Below, one piece after another: positions 1-12,018 of a DNA stretch of 64,000 bases; position 1 is the stretch's first letter; each line of letters begins with the position of its first letter. The stretch spans positions 39,921 through 103,920 of the forward strand of contig NZ_VJOY01000005.1 in the NCBI RefSeq assembly GCF_007109405.1, given 5' to 3'. Under the pieces are notes generated by a model, which made no database searches, was not told the DNA's origin, and was given only the letters and a program-made list of their open reading frames with translations. Origin of the DNA: Pseudomonas mangiferae (lineage in GTDB: Bacteria > Pseudomonadota > Gammaproteobacteria > Pseudomonadales > Pseudomonadaceae). A program made the translations under genes and the position numbers.

Positions 1-166
1 GGCGCTGGTCGTACTGGGCATAGGGCGCCTGCAGCACCACCCCGACCCGCAACTGCGGGTGCTCCGCCAGCCAGGCCCGCTGGCCGGTATCCGGGGCCGG
101 CGCGGCCACGGCGGCACCGGCCAGCCACAGCAGCAGGGTAACGATCACGAGCAACGGGCGATTCAT
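1..166 (-). CDS. Sensor protein N-terminus with solute-binding family 3 domain (partial)
   Basis: Only the first 55 codons are present; the gene runs off the left edge. It begins MNRPLLVIVTLLLWLAG, a clear signal peptide, followed by a WLAEHPQLRVGV stretch. That stretch is the usual opening of periplasmic solute-binding family 3 domains fused to BvgS-like sensor kinases or GGDEF proteins, and the rmcA-like gene in this window starts its periplasmic domain the same way. By remembered synteny with P. aeruginosa (agtS region) a sensor histidine kinase is likely, but no kinase part is visible. Confidence 0.6.
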   Translation of the reverse strand, partial: MNRPLLVIVTLLLWLAGAAVAAPAPDTGQRAWLAEHPQLRVGVVLQAPYAQYDQR

Positions 167-307
167 GGGCGACAGCTCATCCAGTGGCTGGGATTGCCCC
201 GGCGAAGACCGGCCTACCATACTCCAAGCGGCACGGCCCGGCACGGCCTGACAAACCCCGGGCGAGCGATTAGGCTGCGGGTATCCCCGACCTTCCGGAG
301 CGTGCCG

Positions 308-1381
308 ATGACCCGTCCCGCCCTGTCGCGCCTGCGCCTGCGCCTCGCCTGCGTCGGCGCCAGCCTGCTGATCGCCTGCGCCGCCCAGGGCGACGACCCC
401 GCGCCGCCCGCCGATGCCGCTGCGCCCCCGGCCACCGACAGCGCGCCGCCGCCGGTGCGCGCGCCCCTGGAGGAGCGCAGCGTCGAGGACGCCAGCAGCC
501 TGGAACGGCAGCTGCCGCTTCCCGTCCAGCAGACCCTCAAGGCCGGCGACGAGAGCTTCCTCGCCCTCTGGCAGGCGGCCAACGTCGGCGACCCCAGCGG
601 CCTGGTGATCCTCGTCCCCGGCGACGGCGAGAGCGCCGACTGGCCGGTGGTCATCGCGCCCCTGCGCACCAAGCTGCCCGACGCCGGCTGGAGCACCCTC
701 AGCGTGACCCTGCCGGACCCCCAGGACACCGTTCCGCCGCGCCCGGCGGAAGTGGCGCCGGCCGCCGCGGCGGACGCGCCAGCCGGCGACGCCAAGCCCG
801 AGGAAAAGGCCGAGGGCACACCTGCGGAAGCGGCCACGGAGGCGACTCCCCCGGCCACGGCGCCGGCCGAAGCGCCCCCGGACCCGGAAACCCTGCGCAC
901 GATCCGCGAGCAACGGGTGCTGGCCCGCCTGGATGCTGCCCTCGGCTTCGCCAAGGCGCGGCAGGCCAAGCGCATCGTCCTGCTGGGCCATGGCAGCGGT
1001 GCCTGGTGGGCGGCCCACTACCTGGCCGCCCACAAGTCCCCGGAGCTGGGCAACCTGCTGATGGTGTCCGCCGCGGTGCCAGACGGCTACGTGCCGCCCC
1101 TGGAAGACCTGGTCCCGGGCCTGGGCGTGCCCACCGGCGACTACTTCTACAAGGACCTGGCCACGGAGCGCGAGGCTGCCCTCAAGCGCTTGCAAGCGAG
1201 CAAGCGCGCCAAGCACCCGGCCTACGAGCAGATCGCCCTGAAGGCCCTGCCGGGCAACCGGGATATCGAGCAGGAGCAGCTGTTCCGCCGCATCAAGGGC
1301 TGGCTCAGCGCCCCGCCCACGGGCATCGCTCCGGCGGCGCCGCCCGGCGTGCCGGGCGGGTCACCGGCAGGTCAGGACTGA
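308..1381 (+). CDS. DUF3530 family alpha/beta-hydrolase-like exported protein
   Basis: A 357-residue protein. The start at 308 directly precedes a hydrophobic export signal (MTRPALSRLRLRLACVGASL); an LIAC sequence could be a lipobox, so it may be a lipoprotein. A low-complexity Ala/Pro/Glu-rich insert lies at about residues 140-190. It is followed by a hydrolase-like half with a GHGSG nucleophile-elbow motif. The overall pattern matches DUF3530 proteins found beside murU/amgK in pseudomonads. The substrate is unknown. It converges on the DnaJ-like gene, with 3 bases between the stop codons. The family call is from recall and moderately sure. Confidence 0.65.
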   Translation: MTRPALSRLRLRLACVGASLLIACAAQGDDPAPPADAAAPPATDSAPPPVRAPLEERSVEDASSLERQLPLPVQQTLKAGDESFLALWQAANVGDPSGLVILVPGDGESADWPVVIAPLRTKLPDAGWSTLSVTLPDPQDTVPPRPAEVAPAAAADAPAGDAKPEEKAEGTPAEAATEATPPATAPAEAPPDPETLRTIREQRVLARLDAALGFAKARQAKRIVLLGHGSGAWWAAHYLAAHKSPELGNLLMVSAAVPDGYVPPLEDLVPGLGVPTGDYFYKDLATEREAALKRLQASKRAKHPAYEQIALKALPGNRDIEQEQLFRRIKGWLSAPPTGIAPAAPPGVPGGSPAGQD

Positions 1382-1384
1382 GCC

Positions 1385-2155
1385 TCAGCGGAAGCCGCGG
1401 CGGGCGCGGATCAGGTCGTAGGCCGCGTGCAGCTCGCGGGTCCGCTCGGTGGCCTCGCGAACCCGCGCCGGGCTGGCGCCGCTGCCGGCCAGCTTGTCCG
1501 GGTGGGACTGGCTGAGCAGCCGCCGGTAGGCCTGCTTGATGGTGGCCGGCTCGCTGTCGGCCGCCACCCCCAGCAGCCGCAGTGCCGCCTTGTAGGGCGT
1601 CCCCGCGGCTACCGGGGAAGGCACCTTCTTCGGCTGGAACTCGGCCCCCAGCGCTTCCACTTCGGCCGCCTCGCGTCCCAGCCAGGCGCCCCACTGGAGG
1701 ATCAGCGCCCGCTCGCGCATGCCGATCTGCCCATCCACCGCGGCCATCCGCCAGCAACTGCGCAGCAGCGCCTGGGCCTGGGCGACATCGCCCCGCAAGC
1801 GGCGCAGCGGGGTGCGTGGCGACACCTCGTCCTGCTTGCCCCGGTTGAAGGCGTCGATGGCCCGGCGCCGCTCCGCCTCGTCCAGGTTGAGCCGCTGCAT
1901 CTCGCTGCGGGCCTGGCGGATGTGCACCTCCAGCACCCGCCCCTCGCTCTTGGCCAGGCGGCCCAGCAGCACGAACAGCAATTCGTCCCGGGCCGGCAAG
2001 CGCCGCCCGGTGACCAGCGCCACCAGAGCGTCCCAGGAATCCAGGCCGAGACGGCGATCCGCCAGTTGGCCCAGCAGACCGCCCAGCAGCGCGCCGGGGA
2101 TGCTCGCCACGGCGAAGCCGGCGACCGCGCCCAGCACCGTCAGCGGCCAGTACAC
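1385..2155 (-). CDS. TerB/J-domain co-chaperone (DjlA-like)
   Basis: A 256-residue protein. The N-terminal ~30 residues form a Gly/Ala-rich membrane segment, the middle (about 60-180) resembles the TerB-like helical domain of DjlA, and the C-terminus (about 190-256) is a J-domain with the HPD motif in SQSHPDKLAG. DjlA-type proteins are inner-membrane anchored and recruit DnaK through HPD. It is the last gene of an amgK-murU-djlA-like cluster, starting 1 base after the murU stop codon, so it is probably co-transcribed with cell-wall recycling genes. Confidence 0.8.
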   Translation of the reverse strand: MYWPLTVLGAVAGFAVASIPGALLGGLLGQLADRRLGLDSWDALVALVTGRRLPARDELLFVLLGRLAKSEGRVLEVHIRQARSEMQRLNLDEAERRRAIDAFNRGKQDEVSPRTPLRRLRGDVAQAQALLRSCWRMAAVDGQIGMRERALILQWGAWLGREAAEVEALGAEFQPKKVPSPVAAGTPYKAALRLLGVAADSEPATIKQAYRRLLSQSHPDKLAGSGASPARVREATERTRELHAAYDLIRARRGFR

Positions 2156-2156
2156 C

Positions 2157-3853
<1,697 letters not shown>

Positions 3854-3981
3854 TGCAGGGGGTCTCCGACGGCGCTAGCCGTTGCGCGGGTCATGCTTTA
3901 TTATCCAGCATCTTTTTCAGCCCATCGAGAGGCGTGCGGCCCCTGCGGGGCGATAGCGCGCAGGAAGCCCGGACTAACAAG

Positions 3982-6759
3982 ATGGCAGTAAAATCACCCG
4001 TATTCCGTAGAAAGTTCCCTCTGCTGGTCACTGGCAGTCTGTTGGCCCTGCAACCTTTCGCCACCCCCTTCGCCCTCGCAGCCGACCAGTTCGACTGCCA
4101 GGCCTCCGCCACCGGCGGCTGGGCCTGCGCGCCGAAGACCAGCAACGCTCCCCTGCCGCCGCGTCCGGTGCACAGCGAAAGCGCGGTGAGCTCCAGCGGC
4201 TCGGCGCCGGCGGTCGACGGCTCCGGCGAACCGGTCCGCGCCGGTGCCCAGCCCGGTCCCACCCTGGTCACCGAAAGCGGCGGCAAGGCGCTCAAGTCCC
4301 GCAGCGCCGACTACAGCCACCTCGACTGGGTCCCGCGCAACAAGCTCAATTCCGCCCAGCTGGCGGAGATCGGCCCCTACTGCGCCGGCACCTACGTCGA
4401 GCCGTGGCGCCCGGGGATGGACGACAAGACGCCCAAGGACCAAGCCCCGCTCTACGTGTCCGCGAAGGCCTCGCGCTACGAGGAAGACCAGCAGGTCGCC
4501 ACCCTCGCCGGCGACGTGGTCCTGCGCCAGGGCAGCATGCAGGTGGAGGCCGACGAGGCCAACCTGCGCCAGGCGGAGAACAAGGGTGAGCTGGTGGGCA
4601 ACGTGCGCCTGCGCGACAACGGCGCCCTGGTGGTAGGCGACCGCGCCGAGCTGCAACTGGATAACGGCGAGGCGCAGATCGACAACGCCGAGTACGTGCT
4701 GCACCAGAGCCAGGTCCGCGGCAACGCGCTGTACGCCAAGCGCCAGGAAGACGCGATCATCCGCCTGAAGGACGGCACCTACACCCGCTGCGAGCCGGGC
4801 AGCAACGCCTGGAACCTCAAGGGCAACAACATCAACCTGAACCCGGCTACCGGGTTCGGTACGGCCACCAATGTGACCCTGCGGGTGAAGGACATTCCGG
4901 TCTTCTACACCCCCTACATCTATTTCCCGATCGACGACCGTCGCCAGTCGGGCTTCCTGGTACCGACCATCGGTTCCAGCACCGACACCGGCCTGATGCT
5001 GGTGACGCCCTACTACTTCAACCTGGCGCCCAACTTCGATGCCACCCTCTACCCGCGCTACATGAGCAAGCGCGGGCTGATGATGGAAGGCGAGTTCCGC
5101 TACCTCACCCGCAGCAGCGAGGGCCAGTTCGGCGCGGCCTACCTGAACGACGAGGACGACAAGCGCAAGCAGCAGTCCGAGTACCAGGACCAGCGCTGGA
5201 TGTACAGCTGGCAGCACAAGGGCGGCCTGGACTCGCGCCTGATGAGCGAGGTGGACTACACCCGCATCAGCGACCCGTACTACTTCCAGGACCTGGACAC
5301 CGACCTGGGCATCGACACGCCCAGCTACGTGAACCAGCGCGGCACCCTGACCTACCGCGGCGACACCTACAACGCGCAGTTGAACGTGCACGCCTACGAG
5401 ATGGCCACCATCTCCGACGTGACCCCGTACGATCGCCTGCCGCAGCTGACCCTGGACGGGGCGCTGCCCTTCCAGCCGGGCGGCCTGAACTTCACCTACG
5501 GCACCGAGTTCGTGCGCTTCGACCGCGACCTGCGGACCGGCGACTTCATCAACGAAGACGGCCTGCCGGCGCCCTGGTACGACAACAACATCACCGGCCT
5601 GGCCCGCGCCAACGGTGACCGTCTGCACCTGGAGCCGGGCGTCAGCCTGCCGCTGAACTGGACCTGGGGCTTCGTCAAGCCCAGCGTCAAGTACATGTAC
5701 ACCCGCTACGACCTGAGCCTCGACCGGCGCGGCAAGAACACCCTGGCCGCCGACCAGACCTTCGACAGCACCCAGGATCGCAGCGTCCCGGTAGCCAGCA
5801 TCGACAGCGGCCTGTACTTCGACCGCGACACCCAGTGGTTCGGCAAGAACTACCGGCAGACCCTGGAGCCGCGCCTGTTCTACCTCTACGTGCCGGAAGA
5901 GGACCAGGACGACATTCCGGTGTTCGACACCACCGAGAGCACCTTCAACTACTCGTCGCTGTTCCGCGAGAACCGCTTCTCCGGCAAGGACCGCATCGGC
6001 GACGCCAACCAGGTGTCCCTGGGCGTGACCAGCCGCTGGATCGAGAGCAACGGCTTCGAGCGCCAGCGCGTCAGCGTCGGCCAGGCGTTCTACTTCGAGG
6101 ACCGCAAGGTCCAGCTGCCGGGCATCGACTGGCGCGAGAGCGCGTCGGCCACCTCCGACACCTCGCCCTACGCGCTGGAGTACATGTACCGCTTCAACCG
6201 CGACTGGCGCCTGAGTGCGGACTTCAACTGGGACCCCGAGACCCACAGCACCCGGTCCGGCAGCACCATGTTCCACTACCAGCCGGAAGACAACCTGAAC
6301 AAGGTGGTCAACCTGGGCTTCCGCTACCGCAACGACACCAACCGCTACAACCCGTCCACCGGGCGTTGGGAGTTCGGCGGTGGCGACTACGTCGACCCGC
6401 GCACCGGCAAGGTGATCAAGGACTACTACAAGATCGAGCAGCACGACTTCTCGACTATCTGGCCCATCGTGCCGCAGTGGAGCGCCATCGCCCGCTGGCA
6501 GTACGACTACAACCGCAGCCGCACGCTGGAGGCGTTCGGTGGTTTCGAATACGACAGTTGCTGCTGGAAGCTGCGCCTGATCAACCGCTACTGGGTCGAC
6601 TACGACGAGTTCGATCTGAACCCGAGCGACAAGGCCGACCGTGGCATCTTCCTGCAGATCGTCCTGAAAGGACTCGGCGGCATCGTCGGCGGCAAGGTCG
6701 ACAGTTTCCTCGGCCAAGGCATTCAAGGTTACCGTGAACGTGAAGACCAAGCTCTCTGA
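3982..6759 (+). CDS. lptD: LPS-assembly outer-membrane protein LptD
   Basis: A 925-residue protein that inserts lipopolysaccharide into the outer leaflet together with LptE. The start is set by a signal peptide ([16 protein letters not shown]...) ending near Ala34. Residues about 140-300 are the OstA/LptA-like jellyroll domain. The rest is the aromatic-rich beta-barrel, with repeated short Tyr/Arg/Asp strands. Cys39 and a neighbouring Cys near the N-terminus plus the DSCCWKL pair near the C-terminus correspond to the disulfide-forming cysteines of the family. The long Pro/Ser-rich N-terminal extension is typical of Pseudomonas LptD. The 3' end overlaps surA. Confidence 0.95.
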   Translation: MAVKSPVFRRKFPLLVTGSLLALQPFATPFALAADQFDCQASATGGWACAPKTSNAPLPPRPVHSESAVSSSGSAPAVDGSGEPVRAGAQPGPTLVTESGGKALKSRSADYSHLDWVPRNKLNSAQLAEIGPYCAGTYVEPWRPGMDDKTPKDQAPLYVSAKASRYEEDQQVATLAGDVVLRQGSMQVEADEANLRQAENKGELVGNVRLRDNGALVVGDRAELQLDNGEAQIDNAEYVLHQSQVRGNALYAKRQEDAIIRLKDGTYTRCEPGSNAWNLKGNNINLNPATGFGTATNVTLRVKDIPVFYTPYIYFPIDDRRQSGFLVPTIGSSTDTGLMLVTPYYFNLAPNFDATLYPRYMSKRGLMMEGEFRYLTRSSEGQFGAAYLNDEDDKRKQQSEYQDQRWMYSWQHKGGLDSRLMSEVDYTRISDPYYFQDLDTDLGIDTPSYVNQRGTLTYRGDTYNAQLNVHAYEMATISDVTPYDRLPQLTLDGALPFQPGGLNFTYGTEFVRFDRDLRTGDFINEDGLPAPWYDNNITGLARANGDRLHLEPGVSLPLNWTWGFVKPSVKYMYTRYDLSLDRRGKNTLAADQTFDSTQDRSVPVASIDSGLYFDRDTQWFGKNYRQTLEPRLFYLYVPEEDQDDIPVFDTTESTFNYSSLFRENRFSGKDRIGDANQVSLGVTSRWIESNGFERQRVSVGQAFYFEDRKVQLPGIDWRESASATSDTSPYALEYMYRFNRDWRLSADFNWDPETHSTRSGSTMFHYQPEDNLNKVVNLGFRYRNDTNRYNPSTGRWEFGGGDYVDPRTGKVIKDYYKIEQHDFSTIWPIVPQWSAIARWQYDYNRSRTLEAFGGFEYDSCCWKLRLINRYWVDYDEFDLNPSDKADRGIFLQIVLKGLGGIVGGKVDSFLGQGIQGYREREDQAL

Positions 6760-8032
6760 TCGTCTGCGCCCGCTGCTGGCGGGCGCCCTGCTCCTCGGCG
6801 CGATCGCCCACGCCGACGTGCGTCCCCTGGACCGCGTCGTCGCCATCGTCGACAACGACGTGATCATGCAAAGCCAACTGGACCAGCGTGTCCATGAGGT
6901 CCAGCAGACCCTGGCCAAGCGCGGCGCCGCGCTGCCGCCGGAACACGTCCTGACCCAGCAGGTGCTGGAACGCCTCATCACCGAGAACCTGCAGCTGCAG
7001 ATCGGCGAGCGCTCCGGCATCCGCGTCAGCGACGAGGAACTCAACCAGGCGGTGCAGACCATCGCCCAGCGCAACGGCATGGGCCTCGAGCAGTTCCGCG
7101 CCGCCCTGAGCCGCGACGGCCTGTCGTTCGACGACGCCCGCGAGCAGGTGCGCCGGGAGATCGTCATCAGCCGCGTGCGCCAGCGCCGGGTCGCCGAGCG
7201 GGTGCAGGTGAGCGAGCAGGAAGTGCGCAACTTCCTCGCCTCCGACCTGGGTCGCATGCAGCTGTCCGAGGAGTTCCACCTGGCCAACATCCTCATCCCG
7301 GTTCCGGACGGCGCCTCCTCCAGCGCCATCCAGGCCGCCGAACGCCAGACCCAGGACATCTACCAGCAACTGCGCCAGGGCGCCGATTTCTCCCAGCTGG
7401 CGGTATCCCGCTCCGCCGGCGAGAACGCCCTGGAAGGCGGCGACCTCGGCTGGCGCAAGGCGGCGCAGATGCCGGCGCCGTTCGACAGCATGATCAGCGC
7501 CCTCGCCCCCGGCCAGGTCACCGAACCGGTGCGCACCCCCAGCGGCTTCATCATCGTCAAGCTGCTGGAAAAGCGCGGTGGCGAGACCCAGGTCCGCGAC
7601 GAGGTGCACGTGCGCCACATCCTGCTCAAGCCGAGCGAAATCCGCAGCGAGGCGGACACCGAGCGGCTGGCCGAGCGCCTCTACCAGCGCATCACCGCGG
7701 GCGAGGACTTCGCCGAGCTGGCGAAGAACTTCTCCGAGGACCCGGGCTCCGCCCTCAACGGCGGCGACCTCAACTGGATCGACCCGGGCGCCCTGGTGCC
7801 GGAGTTCCGCGATGTGATGGCCAAGACCCCCGCCGGGGAGCTGTCCAAGCCGTTCCGCAGCCAATACGGCTGGCACGTGCTGGAAGTCCTCGGTCGCCGG
7901 GCCACCGACAGCAGCGAGAAATTCCGCGAGCAACAGGCGCTGTCGCTGCTGCGCAACCGCAAGTATGACGAGGAGCTGCAGTCCTGGCTGCGGCAGATCC
8001 GCGACGAGGCCTACGTCGAGATCAAGCTCTGA
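6734..8032 (+). CDS. surA: Periplasmic peptidyl-prolyl isomerase/chaperone SurA
   Basis: About 432 residues. A signal peptide ([14 protein letters not shown]) precedes the SurA N-terminal domain ([18 protein letters not shown]). Two parvulin domains follow at about 175-275 and 285-390, each with the xGGDLxW motif. SurA chaperones outer-membrane proteins, including LptD. The start is a GTG inside the lptD coding sequence; 6734 has AAGG five bases upstream, while an in-frame GTG at 6740 would give the 430-residue form I recall for P. aeruginosa. The overlap couples chaperone and client. A hairpin terminator follows the gene. Confidence 0.94.
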   Translation: MNVKTKLSDRLRPLLAGALLLGAIAHADVRPLDRVVAIVDNDVIMQSQLDQRVHEVQQTLAKRGAALPPEHVLTQQVLERLITENLQLQIGERSGIRVSDEELNQAVQTIAQRNGMGLEQFRAALSRDGLSFDDAREQVRREIVISRVRQRRVAERVQVSEQEVRNFLASDLGRMQLSEEFHLANILIPVPDGASSSAIQAAERQTQDIYQQLRQGADFSQLAVSRSAGENALEGGDLGWRKAAQMPAPFDSMISALAPGQVTEPVRTPSGFIIVKLLEKRGGETQVRDEVHVRHILLKPSEIRSEADTERLAERLYQRITAGEDFAELAKNFSEDPGSALNGGDLNWIDPGALVPEFRDVMAKTPAGELSKPFRSQYGWHVLEVLGRRATDSSEKFREQQALSLLRNRKYDEELQSWLRQIRDEAYVEIKL

Positions 8033-8054
8033 GCGACCTGGCGGTACGCTCCCG

Positions 8055-8083
8055 AAAAGCCCGGCTCCCTGCCGGGCTTTTTC
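8055..8083 (+). terminator. Rho-independent terminator after surA
   Basis: Ten-base inverted repeat AAAGCCCGGC / GCCGGGCTTT with a 5-base loop, followed by a T run. It lies 23 bases after the surA stop codon and in front of pdxA. Confidence 0.8.
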
Positions 8084-8134
8084 GTTTCCCAGTGCCGCCG
8101 CGGTAGAGTGTCGGCATTTGCCGGGAGCGCCACC

Positions 8135-9127
8135 ATGACCCCTTCACTCGTTTACGCCCTCACACCCGGCGAGCCCGCCGGCATCGGCCCGGACCTCTGC
8201 CTGCTGCTGGCCGCCGACGCCCAGCCACAGGCCCTGGTGGCCATCGCCAGCCGCGCCCTGCTGACCGAGCGTACCGCCCTGCTGGGCCTGGATGTCAGCC
8301 TGCTGGACGTGAACCCCGGCGCCTGGCCCCGGGTGCCTGCCCCGGCGGGCGCGCTGTACGTCTGGGACACGCCCCTGCGGGCGCCGGTGCAGCCCGGCCG
8401 GCTCGACCCGGCCAACGCCGCCTATGTACTGGAAACCCTCACCCGTGCAGGCCAGGGCTGCCTGGACGGCACCTTCGCCGGGATGATCACCGCCCCGGTG
8501 CACAAGGGCGTGATCAACGACGCCGGCATCGCCTTCTCCGGGCATACCGAATTCCTCGCCGACCTCACCGGCACGCCCCAGGTGGTGATGATGCTCGCCA
8601 CCCAGGGGTTGCGGGTGGCCCTGGTCACCACCCACCTGCCCCTCAAGGACGTCGCCGCCGCCCTGCAGCCCGAACGCCTGGAGCGGGTGGCGCGCATCCT
8701 CCATGCCGACCTGCGGGACAAGTTCGGCATCCCGGCGCCACGTATTCTGGTCTGCGGCCTGAACCCCCATGCTGGGGAAGGTGGCCACCTGGGCCGCGAG
8801 GAAATCGAGGTGATCGAGCCCGTGCTGGCGCGCCTGCGGGACGAGGGCCTGGACCTGGTGGGCCCGCTGCCGGCCGACACCCTGTTCACCCCCAAGCACC
8901 TGGACCACTGCGACGCGGTGCTGGCCATGTACCACGACCAGGGCCTGCCGGTGCTCAAGTACAAGGGCTTCGGCGCCGCGGTGAACGTCACCCTGGGCAT
9001 GCCCATCGTGCGCACCTCGGTGGACCACGGCACCGCCCTCGACCTGGCCGGCAGCGGCCGGATCGACAGCGGCAGCCTGAAGGTGGCCCTGGACACCGCC
9101 TACCGGATGACCGCCCGCCGCCCCTGA
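8135..9127 (+). CDS. pdxA: 4-hydroxythreonine-4-phosphate dehydrogenase PdxA
   Basis: A 330-residue NAD-dependent dehydrogenase of pyridoxal phosphate synthesis. It begins [14 protein letters not shown] and has the metal-ligand His regions: [18 protein letters not shown] (about residue 125), a second His in the middle, and [16 protein letters not shown] (about 270). The length matches the family. The ATG at 8135 follows a GGGAG element by about eight bases. The downstream order pdxA-rsmA-apaG-apaH is the classic gammaproteobacterial arrangement. Confidence 0.95.
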   Translation: MTPSLVYALTPGEPAGIGPDLCLLLAADAQPQALVAIASRALLTERTALLGLDVSLLDVNPGAWPRVPAPAGALYVWDTPLRAPVQPGRLDPANAAYVLETLTRAGQGCLDGTFAGMITAPVHKGVINDAGIAFSGHTEFLADLTGTPQVVMMLATQGLRVALVTTHLPLKDVAAALQPERLERVARILHADLRDKFGIPAPRILVCGLNPHAGEGGHLGREEIEVIEPVLARLRDEGLDLVGPLPADTLFTPKHLDHCDAVLAMYHDQGLPVLKYKGFGAAVNVTLGMPIVRTSVDHGTALDLAGSGRIDSGSLKVALDTAYRMTARRP

Positions 9128-9247
9128 GGCCCGGCCGCACGCGCGCCGACCGGTGCCGGGCCGTCCCGCGGCAATGCTGGTAAACTGCGCGCCTTTCCAC
9201 GAGCCCGCCCCCGCGGCGGGCTCGCGCTGCGCCTCCTGGAGTTCGCC

Positions 9248-10072
9248 ATGACCGACTACACGCACCGTGCGCGCAAGCGCTTCGGCCAGAATTTCCTGCA
9301 CGATGCCGGGGTGATCCACCGCATCCTGCGGGCCATCCATGCACGGGACGGCGAGCACCTGGTGGAGATCGGCCCGGGCCAGGGCGCCCTCACCGAGGGG
9401 CTGCTGGACAGCGGCGCCTGGCTGGACGTGATCGAGCTCGACCTGGACCTGATCCCGCTCTTGCAGCAGCGTTTCGGCCAGCGGCCGAACTTCCGCCTGA
9501 ACCAGGGCGACGCGCTGAAATTCGACTTCGCCCGCCTCGACCCGGCGCCTCACGGGCTGCGGGTGGTGGGCAACCTCCCCTACAACATCTCCACGCCCCT
9601 GATCTTCCACCTGCTGGAGCATGCCGGGCAGATCCGCGACATGCATTTCATGCTGCAGAAAGAAGTGGTGGAGCGCCTGGCCGCCCAGCCCGGCGGCGGC
9701 GACTGGGGACGGCTGTCGATCATGGTCCAGTACCACTGCCAGGTGGAGCACCTGTTCAACGTCGGCCCCGGCGCCTTCAACCCGGCGCCCAAGGTGGACT
9801 CGGCCATCGTCCGGCTGGTGCCTCACGCCCAGCCGCCGCATCCGGCGAAGGACCCGCGGCAGCTGGAGCGGATCGTCCGCGACGCCTTCAACCAGCGCCG
9901 CAAGACCCTGCGCAACACCCTCAAGGGCCTGCTGGACGCCGAGGCCATCGAAGCCGCCGGCGTCGACGGCGGCCTGCGCCCCGAGCAGCTGGACCTGGCG
10001 GCCTTCGTCCGCCTCGCCGACCAGCTGAGCGCGCGCCAGCCCCGGGATGGCGAGCAGACAAGCGACCGCTGA
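9248..10072 (+). CDS. rsmA: 16S rRNA (adenine1518/1519-N6)-dimethyltransferase RsmA (KsgA)
   Basis: A 274-residue SAM methyltransferase that dimethylates two adjacent adenines in the 3'-terminal helix of 16S rRNA during small-subunit maturation. It starts with the family hallmark [15 protein letters not shown], has the SAM loop [12 protein letters not shown] near residue 40 and the catalytic NLPYNIS motif near residue 110. The C-terminal helical domain is complete. Loss of KsgA orthologues gives kasugamycin resistance. Confidence 0.96.
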   Translation: MTDYTHRARKRFGQNFLHDAGVIHRILRAIHARDGEHLVEIGPGQGALTEGLLDSGAWLDVIELDLDLIPLLQQRFGQRPNFRLNQGDALKFDFARLDPAPHGLRVVGNLPYNISTPLIFHLLEHAGQIRDMHFMLQKEVVERLAAQPGGGDWGRLSIMVQYHCQVEHLFNVGPGAFNPAPKVDSAIVRLVPHAQPPHPAKDPRQLERIVRDAFNQRRKTLRNTLKGLLDAEAIEAAGVDGGLRPEQLDLAAFVRLADQLSARQPRDGEQTSDR

Positions 10073-10114
10073 CGCCCTAGACTGGCTCTTTGTCCCCGCA
10101 GAGAGCCCCCGCGC

Positions 10115-10495
10115 GTGCACGATCCCCGCTATCAGGTCGACGTCAGCGTCGCCACCCGCTACCTCCCGGAGCAGTCCGAGCCGGAACAGGAGCGTTTCGC
10201 CTTCGCCTACACCATCACCCTGCGCAACGCCGGCGCCCTGCCGGCCCAGCTGCTGACCCGCCACTGGCTGATCACCGACGGCGACGGCCAGGTGCAGGAG
10301 GTGCGCGGCGCCGGCGTGGTGGGCCAGCAACCGCTGCTGCCGCCCGGCGGGCAGCACACCTACACCAGCGGCACGGTGCTCGCCACCCGGGTCGGCACCA
10401 TGCAGGGCAGTTACCAGATGGAGGCCGACGACGGCCACCGCTTCGACGCGCCGATCCCGCCGTTCCGCCTCGCCGTTCCCGGCGCCCTGCATTGA
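10115..10495 (+). CDS. apaG: ApaG (CorD) family protein
   Basis: A 126-residue single-domain ApaG protein with a fibronectin-III-like fold. Typical motifs are [21 protein letters not shown] and GTMQGSYQM. The start is GTG ([12 protein letters not shown]). Its molecular role is unclear; the family is linked to cobalt/magnesium tolerance and sits in a conserved operon with apaH. It lies 42 bases after rsmA and 10 bases before apaH. Confidence 0.93.
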   Translation: MHDPRYQVDVSVATRYLPEQSEPEQERFAFAYTITLRNAGALPAQLLTRHWLITDGDGQVQEVRGAGVVGQQPLLPPGGQHTYTSGTVLATRVGTMQGSYQMEADDGHRFDAPIPPFRLAVPGALH

Positions 10496-10505
10496 AGGAG
10501 GCCGC

Positions 10506-11342
10506 ATGACCGTCTATGCGGTGGGCGACCTCCAGGGCTGCCTCGACCCCCTCAAGTGCCTGCTGGCCGACGTCGCCTTCGTCCCCGCCCGGGACCGCCT
10601 GTGGCTGGTGGGCGACTTGGTCAACCGCGGCCCGCAGTCCCTGGAGACCCTGCGCTTCCTCTACGGCATGCGCGACGCTCTGGTCTGCGTGCTGGGCAAC
10701 CACGACCTGCACCTGCTGGCGGTGGCCCACAACGTCGAGCGGCTGAAGAAGAACGACACGCTGCAGGAAATCCTCGACGCGCCGGACCGCGACCCCCTGC
10801 TCGACTGGCTGCGCCGGCAGAAGCTGCTGCACTACGACGAGGCGCGCGGGGTGGCCATGGTCCACGCCGGCATCCCGCCGCAATGGACCCTGCGCAAGGC
10901 GCTGCAGCGCGCCGCCGAAGTGGAGGACGCGCTGCGGGACGACGTGCGCCTGCCGCTGTTCCTGGAGGGGATGTACGGCAACGAGCCGGCCACCTGGAAC
11001 AAGCGCCTCACCGGCATGCCGCGGCTGCGGGCGATCACCAACTACTTCACCCGCATGCGCTTCTGCCGTGCCGACGGCACCCTCGACCTGAAGAGCAAGG
11101 AAGGCATCGACAAGGCGCCCCAGGGCTTCGCTCCGTGGTTCGCCCACCCCCAGCGCAAGACCCGCGGGCTGAAGATTCTGTTCGGCCACTGGGCAGCCCT
11201 GGAGGGCCGGGTCGACGAGCCCGATGTCTGGGGCCTGGATACCGGTTGCGTGTGGGGCAACGGCATGACCCTGCTGAACCTCGACACCGGCGTCCGCCAC
11301 CGCTGCGACTGCGACGACCATGGCCGGCCCAAGGGCCGCTGA
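10506..11342 (+). CDS. apaH: Symmetrical bis(5'-nucleosyl)-tetraphosphatase ApaH
   Basis: A 278-residue calcineurin-like phosphoesterase that hydrolyses Ap4A and, in E. coli, removes NpnN caps from RNA. The metal-binding motifs are in order: [13 protein letters not shown] at the start, VGDLVNRGP near 37, LGNHDLHLL near 65, and later His residues (VHAGIPP, FGHWA). A strong AAGGAGG ribosome-binding site sits five bases before the ATG. Confidence 0.95.
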   Translation: MTVYAVGDLQGCLDPLKCLLADVAFVPARDRLWLVGDLVNRGPQSLETLRFLYGMRDALVCVLGNHDLHLLAVAHNVERLKKNDTLQEILDAPDRDPLLDWLRRQKLLHYDEARGVAMVHAGIPPQWTLRKALQRAAEVEDALRDDVRLPLFLEGMYGNEPATWNKRLTGMPRLRAITNYFTRMRFCRADGTLDLKSKEGIDKAPQGFAPWFAHPQRKTRGLKILFGHWAALEGRVDEPDVWGLDTGCVWGNGMTLLNLDTGVRHRCDCDDHGRPKGR

Positions 11343-11370
11343 CCGCGCCACCTTTCCCGGAGTACCGAAC

Positions 11371-11700
11371 ATGACCGACTTCAAGCGCATCTCCCCCCAG
11401 GACGCCCACCAGCTGCGCCGCGACGGCGCCGTGGTGGTGGACATCCGCGATCCCCAGAGCTTCGCCACGGCCCACATCAGCGGCTCCCAGCACCTGGATA
11501 ACGTCTCCCTGGCGGACTTCATCGCCCATGCCGACCTGGACCAGCCGCTGATCGTCGCCTGCTACCACGGCAACTCCAGCCAGGGCGCGGCCGCGTACCT
11601 CGCCGGCCAGGGCTTCAGCGACGTGTACAGCCTGGATGGCGGAATGGAGGCCTGGCGCGGACTGTACCCGGAAGACGTGGAGCAGGGCGTCGCCGAATAA
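11371..11700 (+). CDS. glpE: Thiosulfate sulfurtransferase GlpE (single-domain rhodanese)
   Basis: A 109-residue cytoplasmic rhodanese. The active-site loop [11 protein letters not shown] carries the catalytic cysteine, and [19 protein letters not shown] is the usual rhodanese opening. The ATG at 11371 ([15 protein letters not shown]) is 28 bases after the apaH stop and preceded by CCCGGAG. It moves sulfane sulfur from thiosulfate to acceptors such as cyanide or thioredoxin. It is last in the surA-glpE run. Confidence 0.92.
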   Translation: MTDFKRISPQDAHQLRRDGAVVVDIRDPQSFATAHISGSQHLDNVSLADFIAHADLDQPLIVACYHGNSSQGAAAYLAGQGFSDVYSLDGGMEAWRGLYPEDVEQGVAE

Positions 11701-12018
11701 ATTTTTCCGCCGCCCCCGAGGCCGCGCCACGCCTGGCCTGGCGGCCTGCGCCGGTGAGCGGTCGCGCGCCCTGTGCACGCTCCCTGCCTTGACCTGCGGG
11801 ATTCCCGACTACTCTTACCCCTAGGCCATCCATAACCGGGGAGAGCCGGCAGACCGGTTTTCGGCCGTCGCGGGGCGACATCTTCTGTCTTGGGGGAACG
11901 TATCGGGGGCTCCTCGCCCGCTTCGGCGGGCCAACCGCCCGCACCCGTCCCTCCTGTCCGACGACCACGTCCCCGACACCGATTCCGCACGGCTCCGAGT
12001 ATCGAGCGAGGTGACGTC
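11701..12018. other. 318-base intergenic leader before prkA
   Basis: No gene is supported here. The stretch is GC-rich. A TTGACC / TACTCT pair near 11790-11816 is spaced too tightly (15 bases) to call a promoter with confidence. Some short GC-rich inverted repeats could fold in the RNA. Stress-sigma control would fit the prkA cluster but is not provable here. Confidence 0.4.

Noticed and set aside
3994..7359. 1121-codon open frame on the minus strand opposite lptD and surA
   Set aside because: It is antisense to two well-identified genes; GC-biased codons remove stops from the antisense frame. The translation is low-complexity Val/Gly/Ala/Gln-rich with no domain.
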